This document shows, one piece after another, positions 1-7,859 of a stretch of DNA of 36,944 nt. Below the pieces are notes generated by a model. It searched no databases, was not told where the DNA came from, and saw only the letters and a list, made by a program, of their open reading frames with translations. Position 1 is the stretch's first letter; every line of letters starts with the position of its first letter. Both the position numbers and the translations under genes were made by a program. The stretch covers positions 1-36,944 of the forward strand of contig UQSC01000006.1 of the NCBI GenBank assembly GCA_900543615.1, given 5' to 3'. The stretch is from an uncultured Collinsella sp. (GTDB taxonomy: Bacteria > Actinomycetota > Coriobacteriia > Coriobacteriales > Coriobacteriaceae).

Positions 1-684
1 GACCTCGCCGCGGTCCTGCGTCTTGCCCGACTGTTCGCCGACCCACACCTCGGAACGACCCTGGACGCCCCAGGTTTGCACGTACTCGATGGCACCCGTG
101 CCCTCGACTTTGAGCTTGGGCTCGATGGTCGTAGCCTGCACCTCGTGCTTCTCGTAGACGTTGCGGCCATCCTTAATCGTGATCTTCTCGCCGCCGGTAA
201 GCTCGCGGCTATCCCACTTGCCCTGCTTTACGCGCTTGCCGTCAACCTTCACCGACAGCTTTTCGCCGCCATGGCGCTTGAGCACACTGTCGTCGACCGC
301 TAGCAGGTCGCCGGCAGAATAGGTGTCGGTCAGCTCCTGATCATCGATAAGCGTCTGCAGCGTAGAGCCCACGCGCACCGCAGTCTGCTCTCCGTTGAGC
401 ACGACGTCCACGCTACGGTTGATGTAGCCCACGACGGCGGCGACAAACAGTACGAACGCGCAGCCCACGGCGATGAGCGCATAGGGCAGGCGAGACGAAC
501 GGCGGGGCGAACGCCCGTTGCCGATGCGTGCACTGCGATCGCTAAACCCACGGCTATGGTTGAGGTACATCGCGCCGGGCTTACGGTGACGCTTGCGCTG
601 ACCGCTGGGCAGCTGCCCCAGATCGCGGCGCGCCGTCGGACGCGCACCCGAACGCCCGTTTAAGTTGGATCCGTTTTGGCGCAT
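1..684 (-). CDS. Membrane-anchored cell-wall protein, N-terminal part (possible polysaccharide deacetylase family); runs off window
   Basis: The reading frame is open from an ATG at 684 to base 1, so 228 residues are visible and the C-terminus is missing. A GGGGGAGGG Shine-Dalgarno lies just upstream of the ATG. The first ~66 residues are basic and Arg/Ser/Gly-rich (cytoplasmic), followed by one membrane helix at about 67-88 and an exported part. The exported part starts with VDVVLNG and RVGSTLQTLIDD, a small beta-rich module like the DUF348/ubiquitin-like modules of secreted cell-wall enzymes. It continues into a Lys/Val-rich beta region with GGEKITIKDG. No catalytic domain is visible. From memory, coriobacterial polysaccharide deacetylases carry this type of N-terminus, so peptidoglycan modification is a guess. 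A hairpin at 706-735 separates this gene from the one upstream. Confidence 0.6.
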   Translation of the reverse strand, partial: MRQNGSNLNGRSGARPTARRDLGQLPSGQRKRHRKPGAMYLNHSRGFSDRSARIGNGRSPRRSSRLPYALIAVGCAFVLFVAAVVGYINRSVDVVLNGEQTAVRVGSTLQTLIDDQELTDTYSAGDLLAVDDSVLKRHGGEKLSVKVDGKRVKQGKWDSRELTGGEKITIKDGRNVYEKHEVQATTIEPKLKVEGTGAIEYVQTWGVQGRSEVWVGEQSGKTQDRGEV

Positions 685-705
685 GTGCCCTCCCCCGTAA
701 ACACA

Positions 706-735
706 GCAAGCCGGAGCAACAGGTCTCCGGCTTGC
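706..735 (-). terminator. Hairpin terminator after the PRC-barrel gene
   Basis: An 11-bp perfect stem (GCAAGCCGGAG / CTCCGGCTTGC) with an 8-nt loop begins about 20 bases past the stop at 757. On the minus strand it is followed by TGTGTTTAC, so the U-tract is weak. It lies between the PRC gene and the start at 684. Confidence 0.65.
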
Positions 736-756
736 CTCCCATCATTTGGTACGTCG

Positions 757-1512
757 CTATTTTGTAGCTTTTGACGAGCCTCCGCTCGCCTTTTGATATT
801 CGTCCTTAAAGGCCTTGAACATGCCGCGCGTCTTGCCGAGCTGCTTGCCCAGTGCGCGACTGCCCTTGTCCACGGCAACCGATCCCTTGTCGTCGAGCAC
901 CTTGGCGCCCTTTTTGACCTTGTCGCCCACCACGACGCTGGCCTCGGCGGCCTTGGCAGCCGCACCGCCCGAATACCCGAGCGACTTGACCTCGTCCGAG
1001 ACGACCATCGCGCCGTTCTCGTAGCCGCGCAGCATCGTCGGCGGCACCTGCGTGTCACCAACCAAAACACTCGAAGCAGCACCGGCGGTCACATAGAATG
1101 CCTGCACGATGCCCGAACGCGGCTTGAACTCCACATCCGAGCAATAGCCCACGACGTCGCCCGATTCCGTGCGCACGTCCATACCGACCCAGATGATGCA
1201 ATCGTCCAGGTTGATGTCGAGGCGCTTGGCGGCGGCGGCATCATACGTGTCCTTGACGTCATCGACCGCAATGGCGCCCTCGTAGACACCAATGGCGTCG
1301 AGCGCTACGAATCGGTCGGGACGCTCGATCATGCCCGCGATATCGGACTGGCGGACCATAAAGCCGACCACGCGCGTACCGCCCGGGGTAAAGACCGGAA
1401 AGTGAATCTTTCCGAGCTTTTTAGGGCTGCGCGGCGTGCCGTCCTTTTTGGTGCGCTTGTCCTCGGTAGGCTTGCGATAGATCTTGGCGCCGACAAAATC
1501 CCCGGCGCGCAT
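757..1512 (-). CDS. PRC-barrel domain protein
   Basis: The protein has 251 residues and no signal peptide. The first ~90 residues carry a PRC-barrel-like beta fold (MRAGDFVGAKIY, KIHFPVF, VVGFMVRQSDIAG). A second barrel-like half follows around residues 110-165 (MDVRTESGDVVGYCSDVEF), so the protein may contain two PRC modules. The C-terminal ~80 residues are Lys/Ala/Gly-rich and probably helical. PRC barrels occur in RimM and photosystem H subunits and as small stand-alone proteins of unclear role. Its ATG overlaps the stop of the upstream YtxH gene (TAATG), so the two are translationally coupled and may act together at the membrane or in stress. The exact function is unknown. Confidence 0.75.
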   Translation of the reverse strand: MRAGDFVGAKIYRKPTEDKRTKKDGTPRSPKKLGKIHFPVFTPGGTRVVGFMVRQSDIAGMIERPDRFVALDAIGVYEGAIAVDDVKDTYDAAAAKRLDINLDDCIIWVGMDVRTESGDVVGYCSDVEFKPRSGIVQAFYVTAGAASSVLVGDTQVPPTMLRGYENGAMVVSDEVKSLGYSGGAAAKAAEASVVVGDKVKKGAKVLDDKGSVAVDKGSRALGKQLGKTRGMFKAFKDEYQKASGGSSKATK

Positions 1513-1901
1513 TATGCCTCGGTCGAGGGCTCCGCAGCCTCGGTATCAGCCTCGACGGCGTTCTCGACCACGACGTCGGCGGCAGGCGTCACGTTGCCGC
1601 CCGAAATGGCGTCGTTGAGCTGCTCGCGCAGCTGGTCCATGCGCTCGCGGGCCAGGTCGACCTTGGCGCGCAGGTCATCGGTCTTGGCGTCGACCATCGG
1701 GCCAAAGTCATTCACTGCAGCACGGGCCTCCTCGGCGCTGTGCTCGTAGGTGTCACGCATATTGTCCCAGGCGTCGTTGGCGATATCGGCAGCCATGGCG
1801 CGGGTCTCGGCGCCCGAGCGCGGGGCCAGAGCAACGCCGACAATAGCGCCGGCAGCGGCACCAAAAAGTGCGCCGGAGACAAAGCTGAAAGTCTTACCCA
1901 T
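1512..1901 (-). CDS. YtxH domain-containing small membrane protein
   Basis: The 129-residue protein begins MGKTFSFVSGALFGAAAGAI, a glycine/alanine-rich single membrane helix ending at APRSGAETR. This is the hallmark of YtxH/gas-vesicle-like stress proteins. A helical, charged coiled region (about 35-100) and an acidic Ala/Glu tail follow. The frame opens at 1973, but an AGGAGAGG Shine-Dalgarno about ten bases upstream of the ATG at 1901 favours this start. An ATG two codons earlier (1907) is also possible. The stop overlaps the start of the PRC-barrel gene. In Firmicutes YtxH proteins belong to the general stress regulon; here the role is inferred only from family. Confidence 0.8.
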   Translation of the reverse strand: MGKTFSFVSGALFGAAAGAIVGVALAPRSGAETRAMAADIANDAWDNMRDTYEHSAEEARAAVNDFGPMVDAKTDDLRAKVDLARERMDQLREQLNDAISGGNVTPAADVVVENAVEADTEAAEPSTEA

Positions 1902-2037
1902 GATCATTCCTCTCCTGCGGGCACGTCGGTGCCCACCGTTTGAATGCTGTCCATTATACCCGCAGCGCATCACTTGCCGCTCCGCTCATCTGCGTACGGC
2001 AAAGGCGCAGGTATGTGATGGTGATAAACGCGTAGGC

Positions 2038-2871
2038 CTACTCCTGAGGCATAGCCGGCATGGCCACCGTGGCACCCGGGTCCTCGCCGGCGCCGTCCAC
2101 GAGCGGCAGGCCGCCCTCATGCGCAGGCCCTGCCGGAACCGTCGCCGCACCGCCAAAGACGGCAGCGGAGGCCTCGTGGTTCTCGGCAACCGCGCCCTCG
2201 GTATCAATCGCCACCTGGGGCTCATCGTCAAAGTTGGGGACGCCTTGGGGCTCGGTGGGAACGGGCTCGGCGGTCGCATCGGCAACGGGCTCGGCGTCGA
2301 CCGGCACACCACCCTCGTCAGCGCCCTCGTCCTCGGCAGCATCTTCGCCGTTCGCAGCGGCGACGGCCTCGTGAGGATCCTTGCCCTCGGCCTCGGCGCG
2401 CATGCCCAGCACCAGGTTGCGCAGGCCCGCGACCGTGCCCTCCACGTCGGGGGCAGGCTGGTCGGCGTGCAGGTACGCCCAGTCCATCATAAAGGTGGCC
2501 GACGACAGCGCACCAATGGCCAGCGCGTCATCGGGGCACGAAAGCTCAACCTCAAAGACGCGCTCGTCGTGCTCGCTTACGCGCGTGCGGCCGCACGAGA
2601 TGCTACCGGCAAGACCGGTCTCGTTCATGAGCTCAACCGTCACGTGCTCCAGCAGGTGGCAGAGCTCGGTCTGGCCCATGCAGTCCTGGAACTCGCGACC
2701 GGAATCGCCCAGACACAGGTGCTTGGCAATCGCCGGCACCAGGTAATACACGCGCGCCGTGGCCTCGATATCCTCCGAGGTCATGAGCGGCATGCCGGGG
2801 TTCACCAGCACATGCGCGCAGATCTTGTCCTCGCTGACGGTGACCTTAAGGATGTTGAACAGGCCTGCCAT
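2038..2871 (-). CDS. Stand-alone protein related to the cyanophycin synthetase N-terminal domain
   Basis: The protein has 277 residues. Residues ~41-135 follow the N-terminal domain of cyanophycin synthetase (CphA) in order: a VPAIAKHLC stretch (CphA has a LPxLxxHxC-like segment), then LLEHVTVEL at 73-81 (CphA: VEHIALEL), AG at 88-89, CGRTR at 93-97 (CphA: FGRTR), and a beta strand FEVELS. The ATP-grasp and Mur-ligase domains of CphA are absent. Residues ~160-277 form an acidic, Pro/Ala/Glu-rich, probably disordered tail. A GGGGAG Shine-Dalgarno precedes the ATG. The CNNM gene ends only 24 bases upstream, so the two are probably co-transcribed. In CphA the N-domain is thought to help hold the polymer; a binding or adaptor role here is inference. 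Confidence 0.65.
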   Translation of the reverse strand: MAGLFNILKVTVSEDKICAHVLVNPGMPLMTSEDIEATARVYYLVPAIAKHLCLGDSGREFQDCMGQTELCHLLEHVTVELMNETGLAGSISCGRTRVSEHDERVFEVELSCPDDALAIGALSSATFMMDWAYLHADQPAPDVEGTVAGLRNLVLGMRAEAEGKDPHEAVAAANGEDAAEDEGADEGGVPVDAEPVADATAEPVPTEPQGVPNFDDEPQVAIDTEGAVAENHEASAAVFGGAATVPAGPAHEGGLPLVDGAGEDPGATVAMPAMPQE

Positions 2872-2895
2872 AACTCTCCCCTACTCTTCCTTGCC

Positions 2896-4269
2896 TTACT
2901 CGTCGCCATCGTGCGGATCCACAGAGCCCGCACCCGACGCCGCCGGCTTCTCTGCCGAAGACTCGGAATCCTTCTTATCGGTTTCGGCCGGAGCGATCAC
3001 GCGAATGAGCGAGATGCGCTGGCCACGCATCGACTGAACTTTAAACTTGTACCCCGCGACCTCAAACACCTCTCCGATGTCGGGCACCGAGTCGCAAAGC
3101 TCCAAAATCCAGCCGGCGATGGTCTCATAATCATCGCTTTCCTCGAGCGGCCAACCAAGCTCAATCGCGTCATCGCACGAAAAACGCCCATCAACGAGCC
3201 ACTCGCGGCGCGAAAGGCGCGTGAGATACTTGTTGTCGGGGTCGAACTCGTCCTCGATCTCGCCGACGATCTCCTCGACGATATCCTCGATGGTGATAAT
3301 GCCGGCCGTGCCGCCGTACTCGTCCACGACCACCACGATCTGGTCGTGCGAGGTCTGCATCTCGGACAGTAGCGGCAGGATGTCCTTGGTGTCGGGCACA
3401 AAGGTGGCGTCGCGCAAAAAGCCGGCGATGGGCTGGTCACCCTTGCCGTCGAGCGCGGGTTGGATCAGGTCCTTGATGTGCGCAATGCCGGCGACGTTGT
3501 CGGGATCCTCGTGATAGACGGGGATGCGGCTGAAGCCGGTCTGGCGCATGGTGGACAGCACGTCGGCGACCGTCTCGTCGTCCTCGCACATGGTGGTGTC
3601 CACGCGCGGCACCATGACCTCGCGGGCAACGGTATCGCCCAAGTCAAAGATCTCGTGGATCATACGCTTTTCCTCGTCGAGCAGGTCGTCCTGCTCCGAG
3701 ACCATGTACTTGATCTCTTCTTCCGAGACGTTTTGGCGGTCGTCGGCGCTCTTGATGCGCAGGATGCGGGCCAGGCCATCGGAGCAGGCGCCGGTCAGCC
3801 ACACGAGCGGACGGGCGATCTTTTGGAAAAACGACAACGGTCCCACGACCTGCTTGGACACGCCCTCGGCATTGGCCAGGCCGATGCGCTTGGGGACGAG
3901 CTCGCCGATCACGATGGACACGAAGGCGACCGCGACGGTGATGATGACCGGCGCCAGGCCGCGCGCGATGGCGGAGAGCGGCGCGATGCCAAAGCTCATG
4001 AGCCACGTGGCGAGCGGGTCGGACAGACTCGTCGAGGCGACGGCGGACGAGGCGAAGCCCACGAGCGTGATGGCGACCTGGATGGTGGCGAGCAGCTGGT
4101 CGGAGTCGGCAGCCAGCTTAATGGCACGCTCGGCGCGCTTGTCGCCTTCCTCGGCCTCGTGCTCCAACACGGCGCGCTTGGCCGTGGTGAGCGCCATCTC
4201 TGACATAGAGAAGTAGCCGTTGATGAGGGTCAAAACGAGGGTGGTGATAAGGGAGATGGTTATGTCCAT
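2896..4269 (-). CDS. CNNM/CorC-type membrane protein (hemolysin C family) with CBS pair
   Basis: The 457-residue protein has the full family layout. A DUF21/CNNM membrane domain (about 1-190) holds hydrophobic helices near 4-24, 62-90 and 98-122 and the GELVPKRIGL motif at 122-131. Two CBS domains follow (about 217-270, starting VMVPRVD, and 281-338, with VDEYGGTAGIITIEDI), then a CorC_HlyC domain (about 352-427). A charged Ser/Glu tail ends the protein. Relatives are implicated in Mg2+/Co2+ efflux with nucleotide sensing by the CBS pair; haemolysis is a historical name. It lies between a hemolysin III gene (107 bases upstream) and the CphA-N-like gene (24 bases downstream). No strong Shine-Dalgarno is close to the ATG, but this start is needed to keep the first helix. 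Confidence 0.9.
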   Translation of the reverse strand: MDITISLITTLVLTLINGYFSMSEMALTTAKRAVLEHEAEEGDKRAERAIKLAADSDQLLATIQVAITLVGFASSAVASTSLSDPLATWLMSFGIAPLSAIARGLAPVIITVAVAFVSIVIGELVPKRIGLANAEGVSKQVVGPLSFFQKIARPLVWLTGACSDGLARILRIKSADDRQNVSEEEIKYMVSEQDDLLDEEKRMIHEIFDLGDTVAREVMVPRVDTTMCEDDETVADVLSTMRQTGFSRIPVYHEDPDNVAGIAHIKDLIQPALDGKGDQPIAGFLRDATFVPDTKDILPLLSEMQTSHDQIVVVVDEYGGTAGIITIEDIVEEIVGEIEDEFDPDNKYLTRLSRREWLVDGRFSCDDAIELGWPLEESDDYETIAGWILELCDSVPDIGEVFEVAGYKFKVQSMRGQRISLIRVIAPAETDKKDSESSAEKPAASGAGSVDPHDGDE

Positions 4270-4306
4270 CGGGAGTTTCTCGAACCTCCAAGATTCGGGA
4301 TGTCGG

Positions 4307-4334
4307 ATTAAAACGTTGACGGCGGATACGGCAA
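4307..4334 (-). promoter_or_regulatory. Candidate sigma-70 promoter for the CNNM gene
   Basis: On the minus strand TTGCCG (4334-4329), a 16-base spacer and TTTAAT (4312-4307) lie about 40 bases before the start codon at 4269. The -10 matches 5/6 and the -35 4/6 of consensus. Confidence 0.4.
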
Positions 4335-4377
4335 TTGCACTGGCGACCGAGCGGGGGCACGGGCGCTGGCGTGGTCG

Positions 4378-5061
4378 CTAGATTACGAAGAGGATCACCG
4401 CCATGAACTGGAAGATGCTGCCGGCGAGCACCCACAGGTGAAACACGCTGTGCAGATAGCGCACGTTTTTGGCGATATAGAACGGCACGCCCGCGGTGTA
4501 GCACACGCCGCCGACGGCGAGCAGGGCAAGTGCCACGGGGTTGAGCAGCGCCACAAGTTCGGGCAGCTTAAAGACAACGAGCCAGCCCATCAGTAGGTAG
4601 ACCAGGCCACTTACCCAGTGCGGTTGACGCTCGCGCATAAAGCACTCGAGGGCGATGCCGATAATGGCGATGGCCCATACGGCAAAGAACAGCATAGGGC
4701 CGCCGTCGTTTGCGAGCGTGATAAGGCAAAACGGCGTATAGCTGCCGGCTATGAGCAGGTAGATGCAACTGTGATCAATAATGCGGAACACGCGCTTGGC
4801 GCGCGCGGGCTGAATCGCGTGGTAGAGCGTGGAGGCTAGGTATTCGAGGATAATGCTGACGCCATAGACAATTGCCGCGGCCATGTGGGCCGGGCCTCCG
4901 CCGCGCAGGGCGGCGAATACGATCAGGAGCACCAGGCCCGCGATACCCAACAGGCAGCCGACACCATGGGTGACGGAGTTCATGATCTCCTCACCCACCG
5001 TGTAGTGTGGAACGGCCGCGGTCTTGGGTCGCGGCTTAGAACTGTCGCTCGAATCGGACAT
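4378..5061 (-). CDS. trhA: Hemolysin III family membrane protein (TrhA/PAQR)
   Basis: The 227-residue protein has seven hydrophobic helices after a ~20-residue soluble N-terminus. PAQR/hemolysin III signatures are visible: EEIMNSVTHGVG before helix 1, STLYHAIQ after helix 2, DHSCIYLLIAGSYTPF around helix 3, and the C-terminal HSVFHLWVLAGSIFQF. The His and Asp residues in these motifs form the family's metal site. An upstream in-frame ATG (5079) directly abuts the GGAGG and cannot use it, so the ATG at 5061 (MSDSSDSS) is preferred. Bacterial members influence membrane energetics or fatty acid homeostasis; direct haemolysis is doubtful. Confidence 0.88.
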   Translation of the reverse strand: MSDSSDSSKPRPKTAAVPHYTVGEEIMNSVTHGVGCLLGIAGLVLLIVFAALRGGGPAHMAAAIVYGVSIILEYLASTLYHAIQPARAKRVFRIIDHSCIYLLIAGSYTPFCLITLANDGGPMLFFAVWAIAIIGIALECFMRERQPHWVSGLVYLLMGWLVVFKLPELVALLNPVALALLAVGGVCYTAGVPFYIAKNVRYLHSVFHLWVLAGSIFQFMAVILFVI

Positions 5062-5096
5062 GCCGGTTACATCCTCCAACGTAAAGAGTTCTCAAC

Positions 5097-5102
5097 ACTA
5101 TA
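5097..5102 (-). promoter_or_regulatory. Candidate -10 element for the hemolysin III gene
   Basis: TATAGT on the minus strand (5/6 match) lies about 36 bases before the ATG at 5061. No convincing -35 is seen at 16-18 bases upstream. Confidence 0.35.
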
Positions 5103-5169
5103 TCAAAGCGTCTGGGTACGTGCGAAATTTGCACCATACGTGACCCTTTGTTTACCCATTCTTTGCCTG

Positions 5170-5198
5170 TTGACGCATCAACGGCGAACGTCCATAAT
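5170..5198 (+). promoter_or_regulatory. Sigma-70 promoter of the alpha/beta hydrolase gene
   Basis: TTGACG (5170-5175), a 17-base spacer and CATAAT (5193-5198) make a near-consensus promoter ending 49 bases before the ATG at 5248. The leader contains a short imperfect palindrome (GATGT-ATTA-ACATC) between the -10 and the AGGAAAG ribosome site, a possible operator. Confidence 0.65.
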
Positions 5199-5247
5199 GC
5201 GCTTGCATTAAATGTTGATGTATTAACATCTTATAGGAAAGCTTCTT

Positions 5248-6213
5248 ATGTCTCAAAACGCACGTTCCCATCGAAAGCTCAAGATAGCCTGCGTCGTTGC
5301 GCTGGTGGTTGTCGTTGCGCTGCTGGGGTTTGCCGGCAACTTTTTGTTTGACTTTGCCCTGAACCCCCAAGCGCCGTACACCATGAAGATGATGCAGGAT
5401 GGCAAAGACGACAAAAAAGGTGAGCAGATGGACGCCGAGGACACCGAGGCACGGGCGTGGTTTAAGGAGAACCGCGAGAGCAGCAGCCTCACCGCGGACG
5501 ACGGGACCGAGCTTGCCGCCTGGTATTTTGCTGCGTCGGAGAGCGCACACGACTACGCCGTCTGCCTGCATGGATATACCAACGAGCCCATCGGTATGGC
5601 CCGATACGTCAAGCGATTCCACGACCGCGGCATGAACGTACTCGCACCCGCCGCACGCGCCCATGAGCGTTCCGGCGGCGACTATATCGGCATGGGCTGG
5701 CCCGAGCGCCTCGACATCGTCGCATGGATCGAGCAAATCGTTCAGGCTGACCCCGAGGCGCGCATCCTGGTCTTTGGCGAGTCGATGGGTGCGGCAACTG
5801 CCATGAACGTCGCGGGGGAATCTCTGCCCGCAAACGTGAAATGCATTATCGAGGACTGCGGTTATACAAGTGTTTGGGACGAGTTTTCCCTGCAGCTCAA
5901 GGATGTGTTCGGCCTGCCCAGCTTTCCCTTGCTCGATATAGCAAACTTGGTATGCAACGTGCGCGCGAGCTACGACTTTCATAAGGCGAGCAGTGTGGAG
6001 CAACTCAAACACGCGACGGTTCCCATGCTGTTTATCCACGGCGACCAGGACACTTTTGTGCCGTACGATATGCTCGACCAAAACTACGACGCGTGCGCCA
6101 GCAAGGTCAAGCAAAAGCTCACTATCCATGGCGCCACCCACGCCAAGAGCGCGCAGGTCGACCCCGAACTCTACTGGAACACGGTCGACAACTTCCTCGA
6201 CGAGTATTTTTAG
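5248..6213 (+). CDS. Membrane-anchored alpha/beta hydrolase
   Basis: The 321-residue protein has a basic N-terminus and one hydrophobic segment at about 12-34, which acts as a signal anchor. The hydrolase domain would thus sit outside the membrane. It shows LHGYTNEP at 107-114 (oxyanion region), the nucleophile elbow GESMGA with Ser179, HGDQDTFVP with the likely acid Asp268, and GATHAKS with His298. This is a complete Ser-Asp-His triad of the Bem46/FrsA-like type. The substrate cannot be read from sequence. An AGGAAAG ribosome site and a strong promoter lie upstream. The gene is monocistronic and ends at a bidirectional terminator shared with the convergent DUF362 gene. Confidence 0.85.
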   Translation: MSQNARSHRKLKIACVVALVVVVALLGFAGNFLFDFALNPQAPYTMKMMQDGKDDKKGEQMDAEDTEARAWFKENRESSSLTADDGTELAAWYFAASESAHDYAVCLHGYTNEPIGMARYVKRFHDRGMNVLAPAARAHERSGGDYIGMGWPERLDIVAWIEQIVQADPEARILVFGESMGAATAMNVAGESLPANVKCIIEDCGYTSVWDEFSLQLKDVFGLPSFPLLDIANLVCNVRASYDFHKASSVEQLKHATVPMLFIHGDQDTFVPYDMLDQNYDACASKVKQKLTIHGATHAKSAQVDPELYWNTVDNFLDEYF

Positions 6214-6259
6214 GCAAATAGTACGGTTTACTGGCCTATCTGACCCCCTAGCACTTCCG

Positions 6260-6298
6260 AAAAGCCGCCCGTGGGCACTGTGCTCACGGGCGGCTTTT
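6260..6298. terminator. Bidirectional intrinsic terminator
   Basis: AAAAGCCGCCCGTG pairs with CACGGGCGGCTTTT around a short loop (GGCACTGTGCT, itself able to pair). It sits between the convergent hydrolase and DUF362 genes and has A-tract and T-tract on both sides, so it can stop transcription from either direction. Confidence 0.85.
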
Positions 6299-6346
6299 GC
6301 TAACAGTTGTGCTACAAAGGCGCTTGTTTTGTCTAATAGCTAGGTG

Positions 6347-7552
6347 CTACTTGACCTCGATGAGCTCATACTCGCTCGTGCCCAGGCCAATCTTCTCGGC
6401 GTGCGCGATGCACACGCGCCAGTCGGTGTCGGGATGCGTGATGCAGAAGGGATCCTTGGCCTGCTCGCCCTCCAGATGCTCGTGGTTGTGCTCCATCTTG
6501 GCCGCGCTATCGGTGAGCTCGGTGTTGGGCAGCGGCTCGGATGCCATGACGGCATCGGCGCAGGCCTGGTCGATGGCGACCGGGTCGAAGCTCGCGAACA
6601 TGCCGATATCGTTGACGATAGGTGTATCGTTTTCGGGATGGCAGTCGCAGTTGGGGCTGATATCCATGGCAAGCGAGATGTGGAAGCTCGGGCGGCCGTC
6701 GACGACGGCCTTGGTGTACTCGGCAATCTTGCAGTTGAGCACGTCGGCCGCGGCCTCATAGCCGGGCTTGATGGCGTCCTGGTTGCACACGCCGATGCAG
6801 CGGCCGCAGCCCACGCAGCGATCGTGGTCGATGGTGGCCACGTGCACCGTGCGAGTAGCGCCGCTGGCAAGCTCGCGCTCGCGGGTGTCGTTGAACGAGA
6901 CGGCGTCGTGCGCGCAGATCTTTTCGCAGGCACGGCAGCCAACGCAGTGCTCGGTCGCGACGTTCGGCTTACCGGCGGCATGCTGCTCCATCTTGCCGGC
7001 ACGGCTGCCGCCTCCCATACCCAGGTTCTTCATGGCGCCGCCAAAGCCGGCCTGCTCATGGCCCTTAAAGTGGGTGAGGCTAATCACGATATCGGCATCC
7101 ATGAGCGCCTGACCGATCTTAGCCTCGTGCACGTACTCTCCGCCCTCGACCGGGACGAGCGCCTCGTCGGTGCCCTTGAGGCCGTCGGCGATGATGATCT
7201 GGCAACCCGTGGCATACGGGGTAAAGCCGTTCTGGTAGGCGGTATCGATGTGCTCGAGCGCGTTTTTGCGGCTACCGACATAGAGCGTGTTGCAGTCGGT
7301 GAGAAAGGGCTTGCCACCCAATTCCTTCACGACGTCCGCGACGGCGCGGGCGTAGTTGGGGCGCAAAAAGCTCAGGTTGCCCAACTCGCCAAAGTGAATC
7401 TTGATGGCGACGAACTTGTTCTCAAAGTCGATCTGCTCAATACCGGCGTGACGGATGAGGCGCTTGAGCTTGTCGAGCTGGCTCTCGCGAGCATGCGTGC
7501 GCAAGTTGGTGAAGTACACCTTAGCGGGTGCTGCGGGTGTAGTTGCGGTCAT
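6347..7552 (-). CDS. DUF362 domain protein with two [4Fe-4S] clusters
   Basis: The 401-residue protein has an N-terminal DUF362 half (about 10-190) with IKIHFGELGN, SFLRPNYARAVADVV and THFKGHEQAGFGGAMKNLGM. It is followed by a bacterial ferredoxin pair: Cys203/206/209/213 in CVGCRACEKIC and Cys246/249/252/256 in CVGCGRCIGVC. The C-terminal part returns to the DUF362 fold (MDISPNCDCHPEND, FASFDPVAIDQA). This architecture is common in anaerobes and is thought to work in electron transfer or metal-centre handling; no partner is encoded beside it. A GAGGGG ribosome site lies about eight bases before the ATG. Confidence 0.85.
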   Translation of the reverse strand: MTATTPAAPAKVYFTNLRTHARESQLDKLKRLIRHAGIEQIDFENKFVAIKIHFGELGNLSFLRPNYARAVADVVKELGGKPFLTDCNTLYVGSRKNALEHIDTAYQNGFTPYATGCQIIIADGLKGTDEALVPVEGGEYVHEAKIGQALMDADIVISLTHFKGHEQAGFGGAMKNLGMGGGSRAGKMEQHAAGKPNVATEHCVGCRACEKICAHDAVSFNDTRERELASGATRTVHVATIDHDRCVGCGRCIGVCNQDAIKPGYEAAADVLNCKIAEYTKAVVDGRPSFHISLAMDISPNCDCHPENDTPIVNDIGMFASFDPVAIDQACADAVMASEPLPNTELTDSAAKMEHNHEHLEGEQAKDPFCITHPDTDWRVCIAHAEKIGLGTSEYELIEVK

Positions 7553-7636
7553 AGATATATCCCCTCGGTCTATATGGCGTTACAGACATAAGAGGATGGT
7601 ACCAGTTAAAGCAGAGTTAAAGTCAAGTACGGCACC

Positions 7637-7698
7637 CAGTCATTGGGGACAGACTTAAATGACTGAAACCACTCATTGGGGACGGACTTAAATGAGTG
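7637..7698. repeat. Two tandem 29-bp REP-like hairpin units with compensatory stem changes
   Basis: Unit 1 (7637-7665) is CAGTCATT, GGGGACAGACTTA, AATGACTG. Unit 2 (7670-7698) is CACTCATT, GGGGACGGACTTA, AATGAGTG. Each has a perfect 8-bp inverted repeat around a nearly identical 13-nt loop. The stems differ at one position, changed in both arms so pairing is kept. They resemble REP-type interspersed palindromes and lie between DUF362 and the methyltransferase. Confidence 0.75.
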
Positions 7699-7720
7699 CC
7701 TCGCCACCTGGCAGCTAGGG

Positions 7721-7857
7721 GCGCGCCGTCACGTTTGTGGCGGCGCGCCTTGGTTTGGCGGCGCGTTCTAGCGTGGCCACAATCTGGTTTGATGGCGTGC
7801 CCTGGTGTGGCGGCGTTGACGGCGTGCCCTGGCGTGACGGAGCGTCCTGGCGCGGAC
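7721..7857. repeat. Degenerate GC-rich short tandem repeats
   Basis: The stretch is built of about seven imperfect ~18-21 bp units of the type GGCGTGCCCTGGTGTGGCGG. No start codon with a ribosome site and no RNA gene are seen. The units end at the methyltransferase stop codon, so they form its 3' flank. Confidence 0.5.
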
Positions 7858-7859
7858 CG

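Noticed and set aside
1750..3372. 540-codon plus-strand frame over the CphA-N-like and CNNM genes
   Set aside because: It is antisense to two well-supported genes and its composition is that of a shadow frame (Arg/His/Leu-rich).
5152..6141. 329-codon minus-strand frame opposite the alpha/beta hydrolase
   Set aside because: It is antisense to a complete hydrolase with catalytic triad, promoter and ribosome site.
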